Positions 51,292 to 55,283 of a DNA stretch of 55,283 nt are shown here, in pieces (the stretch's first letter is position 1; each line of letters begins with the position of its first letter). The notes under the pieces were generated by a model that did not search any database, was not told the origin of the DNA, and saw only the letters and a list, made by a program, of their open reading frames with translations. The stretch is from an uncultured Oscillospiraceae bacterium (lineage in GTDB: Bacteria > Bacillota > Clostridia > Oscillospirales > Oscillospiraceae). The stretch spans positions 1 to 55,283 of the forward strand of contig CALWWW010000016.1 of assembly GCA_944385365.1 (NCBI GenBank), in the 5' to 3' direction. The translations under genes and the position numbers were made by a program.

Positions 51292-52647
51292 TTAGAACAC
51301 GCCCTGCTCCATCATGGCAGCGGCAACCTTCTTGAAGCCCGCGATATTGGCACCGGCCACCAGGTTGTAACCCAGGCCGTACTCCTCAGCAGCTTCGGCG
51401 GAAGCGTTGTGGATATTGACCATCATGCGATGCAGGTGCTCGTCCACCTCTTCGGCGGTCCAGCTCAGACGCTCGGAGTTCTGGCTCATCTCCAGGGCGG
51501 AGACGCCGACGCCGCCGGCGTTGACGGCCTTGGAGGGGGCCACAATCATGCCCTTCTGCTCCATCAGGTAGGCCAGGGCATCGTTGGTGGTGGGCATATT
51601 GGCCACTTCGATATAATACTTGACGCCGTTGGCGGCGATCTTCTTGGCCTCGTCCAGATTCACGTCGTTCTGGGTGGCGGAGGGCATGATAATGTCGGCC
51701 TTGACGCCCCAGGGCTTCTCGCCGGCGTAGAACGGTACACCGAACTTGTCGGCATAATCCTGGACCTTGTCCCGGCCGCTGTTGCGCATTTCCACCAGAT
51801 AGGCGATTTTCTCGGGGGTGTTGATACCGTCGGCGTCGTAGACATAGCCGTCGGGACCGGACAGGGTGACCACCTTGGCGCCCAGCTCCGTGGCCTTCTT
51901 GCAGATGCCCCAGGTCACATTGCCGAAACCAGCGCAGGCAATGGTCTTGCCCTCAATGGTGTCGTTCTCGTGCTTGAGGACCTCGCACAGATAGTAGACT
52001 GCACCGTAACCGGTGGCCTCGGGACGGATCAGGGAGCCGCCGTAGCTCTGACCCTTGCCGGTGAGAACGCCGTTCTCAAAGGTGCCCTTCAGGCGGCGGT
52101 ACTGGCCGTACAGGTAGCCGATTTCGCGGCTGCCGGTGCCGATATCACCGGCGGGCACGTCCACATCGGGGCCGATGTAACGATAGAGAGCCGTCATGAA
52201 GCTCTGGCAGAAGCGCATAATCTCCGCATCGGACTTGCCGCGGGGATCGAAGTCGGAACCGCCCTTGGCGCCGCCAATAGGCAGGCCCGTCAGAGAGTTC
52301 TTGAAGGTCTGCTCGAAGCCCAGGAACTTGATAATGCCGGGATAGACAGAGGGATGGAACCGCAGACCGCCCTTATAGGGGCCGATGGCGCCGTTGAACT
52401 GGCAGCGGTAACCGGTATTGGTGTGCCACTGGCCATCGTCGGCCATCCAGCAGACGCGGAAGGTGAACATCCGCTCCGGCTCCACCATACGGGTCAGCAG
52501 GTCGGCTTTCTCATACTCGGGATGGGCATTGATGACCGGCTCGATGGAGGAAAACACCTCTTCCACCGACTGCACGAACTCGGGCTCGTGGGCATACTTC
52601 TTCTTCACGTTCTCAATGACGCTGTTGATGTACGCATTCATACTCAT
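51292..52647 (-). CDS. gdhA: Glutamate dehydrogenase
   Basis: 451 residues from the ATG at 52647, after AAGGAG (an ATG two codons later is also possible). Reversible amination of 2-oxoglutarate with ammonia. Substrate-site motifs are KGGLRFHPSV, the catalytic Lys region LPIGGAKGGSDFDP and DVPAGDIGTGSREIGYL. The Rossmann motif is CAGFGNVTWG. Length and sequence fit the hexameric NADP-type (class I) enzyme, though coenzyme preference is not certain. It follows serC-serA on the same strand by 60 bases and may be read from their promoter. Confidence 0.96.
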   Translation of the reverse strand: MSMNAYINSVIENVKKKYAHEPEFVQSVEEVFSSIEPVINAHPEYEKADLLTRMVEPERMFTFRVCWMADDGQWHTNTGYRCQFNGAIGPYKGGLRFHPSVYPGIIKFLGFEQTFKNSLTGLPIGGAKGGSDFDPRGKSDAEIMRFCQSFMTALYRYIGPDVDVPAGDIGTGSREIGYLYGQYRRLKGTFENGVLTGKGQSYGGSLIRPEATGYGAVYYLCEVLKHENDTIEGKTIACAGFGNVTWGICKKATELGAKVVTLSGPDGYVYDADGINTPEKIAYLVEMRNSGRDKVQDYADKFGVPFYAGEKPWGVKADIIMPSATQNDVNLDEAKKIAANGVKYYIEVANMPTTNDALAYLMEQKGMIVAPSKAVNAGGVGVSALEMSQNSERLSWTAEEVDEHLHRMMVNIHNASAEAAEEYGLGYNLVAGANIAGFKKVAAAMMEQGVF

Positions 52648-52707
52648 GATGCTCCTTACATAATAGATGTCCTTCACGCGGCAGACGCCGCCCAACGGCG
52701 GAGGGGA

Positions 52708-53616
52708 TCAGCCGAAGCTCTCGATGATCTCGACGATTTCCATGCCGATGCGGCCCTGGGCCTCACGGGTACCGGCGCCGATGTGGGGCGTGCAGGAGAC
52801 GGCGGGATGCTGGTAGAGTGCTTCGTTCTTGGTGGGCTCCTCAGCGTACACATCCAGACCGGCAGCGCGGACCTTGCCGCTATTGAGTGCGTCCAGCAGG
52901 GCGTCCTCGTCGATATTGCTGCCGCGGGAGGTGTTGATGAGAATCACTCCGTCTTTCATTTTAGCAATACTTTCCCGATTTATCAAGGGCTTTGCTTCAG
53001 TTGAGGGCATATTTAGCGAAATAAAGTCCGACCGGGCCAGCAGCTCGTCCACGGGAACCCACGCTGCCGGGTCGTCAGGGCCTGCCGTCTTGCCGGAACG
53101 ATTGTTGACCAGCACCGTCATGCCGAGCCCGTGGGCCATCCGGGCCAGGGCCATGCCGATGCGGCCATAGCCCCAGATGCCCAGGGTTTTGCCGCAGACC
53201 TCCACGCCCTTGCCGTATGCTTTTTTCTCCCATTTGCCCTCCCGCATGGTGTGTCCGGCAATGGACACATACCGGGCGCAGGAGAACATATGGGCCAGGG
53301 CCAGCTCTGCCACGGCGGCGGAAGACGCGCCGGGGGTGTTGCGCACGGCGATACCGGCGGCTTCGGCGTCGGCCACATCGATGTTGTCGATGCCCACACC
53401 GGCCCGGATAATGAGCTTCAGCCGGGAGCCCTTGGCCTGTTCGATGTGGGGGGCGCGAATTTTGGTGGCGCTGCGAATGACCACCGCGTCGAACTCCCGC
53501 AGGGCCGCGCCCAGCTGGTCCGGCTCATAGAATTGTTCCACGACTTCATGACCGTTTGCCCGCAGCTGGGATACGGCCTTTTGATCCATACCGTCGGTTA
53601 CGAGAATCCGCATCAT
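52708..53616 (-). CDS. serA: D-3-phosphoglycerate dehydrogenase (short form)
   Basis: 302 residues, ATG after GGAGG. First step of serine synthesis: 3-phosphoglycerate to phosphohydroxypyruvate. NAD-binding GIWGYGRIGMALARMA; catalytic Arg in INTSRGSNIDE, Glu in YAEEP and His in CTPHIGAGTREA. It lacks the C-terminal ACT and ASB domains of long SerA, so direct serine feedback through ACT is not expected. Placed 42 bases after serC, which supports SerA over other 2-hydroxyacid dehydrogenases. Confidence 0.92.
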   Translation of the reverse strand: MMRILVTDGMDQKAVSQLRANGHEVVEQFYEPDQLGAALREFDAVVIRSATKIRAPHIEQAKGSRLKLIIRAGVGIDNIDVADAEAAGIAVRNTPGASSAAVAELALAHMFSCARYVSIAGHTMREGKWEKKAYGKGVEVCGKTLGIWGYGRIGMALARMAHGLGMTVLVNNRSGKTAGPDDPAAWVPVDELLARSDFISLNMPSTEAKPLINRESIAKMKDGVILINTSRGSNIDEDALLDALNSGKVRAAGLDVYAEEPTKNEALYQHPAVSCTPHIGAGTREAQGRIGMEIVEIIESFG

Positions 53617-53658
53617 GGGGTTATCCTCCGTTTCTGAAAGTGGGGTGGGGGAAAGAAA

Positions 53659-54744
53659 TCAGCCGTGTTCGGCCTCGTACTTTTTGAGGAAGTCCACGAG
53701 AGCCACAACACCCTCCTTGGGCATGGCGTTGTAGATGGAGGCCCGGAGACCGCCCACGCTCTTGTGACCCTTGAGGTTGTCGAAGCCGGCGGCCTTGGTG
53801 GCGGCTACCACATCGGCGTCCTGCTCCTTGGTGGGGGTGACAAAGGGCACATTCATCAGGGACCGGAATTCCGGCTCCACGGTGCCGCGGAACAGCTTGG
53901 ACTGGTCCAGGAAGTCATAGAGGACCTTGGCCTTTTCCAGATTGAGCTTGTGCATGGCCTCCAGACCACCGATGCTCTTGAGGTACTTGAAGACCTTGCC
54001 GCAGCAGTAGATGGCCCAGCAGTTGGGGGTGTTGTACATGGAACCGCTGTCGGCGTGGGTCTTGTAGTTCATATAGACCGGCAGCTTGTCGCCCAGGTCG
54101 TCCCGGATCAGGTCCTTGCGGATGATGGCGATGACCATACCGGCGGGGCCCACGTTCTTCTGGACACCGGCGTAGATCATGCCGTAATCGGAGACATTGC
54201 AGGGCTTGGACAGGAACATGGAAGATTGATCGGCCACCAGGATTTTGCCCTTGGTGTTGGGCAGCGTCTGATAGGTGGTGCCGTGGATGGTCTCATTTTC
54301 GCAGATGTAGACATAATCGGCTTCCGGGTCCACGGGTAGGTCGGAGCAGTCGGGGATGTAGGAGAAATTCTTGTCCTCGCTGGAAGCCAGCACATTGATT
54401 TTGCCGAACTTCTTGGCCTCCTGATAGGCCTTTTTGGACCAGCTGCCGGTGATGATGTAGTCGGCCACGCCGTTTTTCAGCAGATTCATGGGAATCATGG
54501 AGAATTGCAGGGTGGCGCCGCCTTGGATAAAGAGCACATGGTAATTGTCGGGAATGCCCATCAGGTCCCGCAGGTCCTGTTCGGCCTCGTCCACAATGGT
54601 CTGGAACACCTTGGAGCGATGGCTCATTTCCATGACGCACATGCCGCTGCCGCGGTAGTTGAGCATCTCGTCGCGGATCTCTTCGAGCACAGGCTCCGGC
54701 ATGGTGGCCGGACCGGCGGAGAAGTTGTAAATACGATTGTACAT
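53659..54744 (-). CDS. serC: Phosphoserine aminotransferase
   Basis: 361 residues, ATG after AGGAGGG. A PLP enzyme that converts phosphohydroxypyruvate and glutamate to phosphoserine and 2-oxoglutarate. The family N-terminus is YNFSAGPATMPEPVLEEI. The PLP lysine lies in the VQKNVGPAGMVIAI segment, and phosphate-site blocks include FIQGGATLQFSMIP and HKSVGGLRASIYNAMP. It uses glutamate made by the other enzymes in this window. First gene of serC-serA-gdhA. No serB is present. Confidence 0.97.
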   Translation of the reverse strand: MYNRIYNFSAGPATMPEPVLEEIRDEMLNYRGSGMCVMEMSHRSKVFQTIVDEAEQDLRDLMGIPDNYHVLFIQGGATLQFSMIPMNLLKNGVADYIITGSWSKKAYQEAKKFGKINVLASSEDKNFSYIPDCSDLPVDPEADYVYICENETIHGTTYQTLPNTKGKILVADQSSMFLSKPCNVSDYGMIYAGVQKNVGPAGMVIAIIRKDLIRDDLGDKLPVYMNYKTHADSGSMYNTPNCWAIYCCGKVFKYLKSIGGLEAMHKLNLEKAKVLYDFLDQSKLFRGTVEPEFRSLMNVPFVTPTKEQDADVVAATKAAGFDNLKGHKSVGGLRASIYNAMPKEGVVALVDFLKKYEAEHG

Positions 54745-54820
54745 GATAATCGCCCTCCTGAATCTTGGTGGTGTTCAATTTAACCAGTAAGAGGTGAACT
54801 GTGGCCCCTCTGTTAAGGCT

Positions 54821-54849
54821 AGTATACGGCAAGCAGGGGAAAGTTTCAA
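54821..54849 (-). promoter_or_regulatory. Promoter of the serC-serA-gdhA run
   Basis: Minus strand: -35 TTGAAA (54849-54844), 17-base spacer, -10 TATACT (54826-54821). The leader is only about 70 bases, too short for a T-box. The flanking 54850-54975 is AT-rich with nothing else recognised. Confidence 0.8.
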
Positions 54850-55070
54850 CTGATTTCTGAAAATATTTCAGCAAATCAAAAAGATTTTTGTGCAATAAAG
54901 ACAAAAAGAAACTTGCTTGTGCAAATAATTCAAACCATATTGTATGAATTGTGCAATCTACACAATAAAAAGGTGACTTGACTGTCCTTGCCGCAATGAC
55001 ATATGGCCCTGGAAATTCCACAACAGCCAAACACCGCCGCCGAAGACACAGCAACGGCGGCGGTAAAACG

Positions 55071-55283
55071 TCAGGGCGGTTTGAATTTGTTGCGGGTTGC
55101 CATACCGCCGCGAATGTGGCGTTCGGCCTTGTTCTGATCCAGAAGGGATTTGACTTGGTCGTACAGAACGCGATTGCAGAGGGGGAGGCGTTCAGATAGG
55201 TCTTTATGTTTCGTCGTTACGAATTAGAACGGTTTCATCCAAGCCCAAATCGCCCAGCAGCCGGAGGTAAATGTCCACATTCC
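55071..55283 (-). pseudogene. 3' end of an unidentified minus-strand gene, apparently frameshifted
   Basis: From the window edge, one minus-strand frame reads NVDIYLRLLGDLGLDETVL and then IRNDET before a stop at 55204-55206. Skipping one T at the stop gives an unbroken continuation in the next frame, KDLSERLPLCNRVLYDQVKS and on to AERHIRGGMATRNKF, ending at 55071. Both pieces look like real protein with matching codon style, so one base appears inserted (true frameshift or read error). I do not recognise the family. The rest of the gene lies outside the window. Confidence 0.4.

Noticed and set aside
54745-54980. T-box or serine riboswitch ahead of serC
   Set aside because: The promoter at 54821-54849 leaves a leader of only about 70 bases, and no T-box consensus or terminator is present.

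Overview
The window looks like chromosome from a high-GC gut-type clostridium, most likely Oscillospirales (the Flavonifractor, Intestinimonas or Oscillibacter neighbourhood). This is inferred from gene content: SLH-domain surface proteins, DUF4364, DUF134-NifX, YgiQ, a class III RNR activase, a sodium-type F-ATPase, strong AGGAGG ribosome sites and GC-rich codons. No marker gene fixes the genus. Most of the sequence is ordinary housekeeping. I see no rRNA, tRNA, CRISPR array, integrase or intact transposase.

Layout: 0-2.4 kb, two secreted proteins (SLH, CAP) on the minus strand. 2.5-3.9 kb, a DUF4364 regulator and the long-form ribosome hibernation factor. 5-11 kb, glutamate synthase gltB-gltD. 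12.1-13.4 kb, an ECF sigma factor with a membrane partner. 13.7-16.7 kb, an acetate-kinase-like gene facing a LarE-LarC2 fusion. 16.9-24.3 kb, the complete ATP synthase operon atpZ-I-B-E-F-H-A-G-D-C. 24.8-26.6 kb, small minus-strand genes (helical protein, flavodoxin, polysaccharide deacetylase). 26.7-31.6 kb, rlmA, prfA, tsaC and a coaE that runs in frame into an M18 aminopeptidase. 31.6-34.9 kb, YgiQ and a DUF134-NifX protein. 35.2-42 kb, the phosphate regulon pstSCAB-phoU-phoB-phoR. 42.7-46 kb, an SLH protein, nrdG, dut and a Nudix gene. 46.2-47.4 kb, a PfkB sugar kinase and a small protein. 47.5-51.2 kb, an AT-richer patch with a methyltransferase, a VOC protein and three unknown genes. 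51.3-54.7 kb, serC-serA-gdhA.

Nitrogen and amino-acid metabolism (gltBD, gdhA, serC, serA), phosphate sensing and uptake, and sodium-coupled ATP synthesis form the physiological core.

The most unusual content lies between genes. Seven large intergenic elements plus a fragment at the left edge (called R1 here) share terminal inverted repeats. They are assembled from hairpin modules in which the loop is constant while the stem changes with full complementarity. The ends of R1 elements usually lie a few bases after a stop codon. A second hairpin element (R2), with covarying stems, sits inside the ATP synthase operon between atpG and atpD and again near 1.5 kb. A third, about 160-bp imperfect palindrome (R3) is nested in one R1 copy. 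R1 and R2 are my best candidates for a poorly described system, either mobile repeats or structured 3' UTRs.
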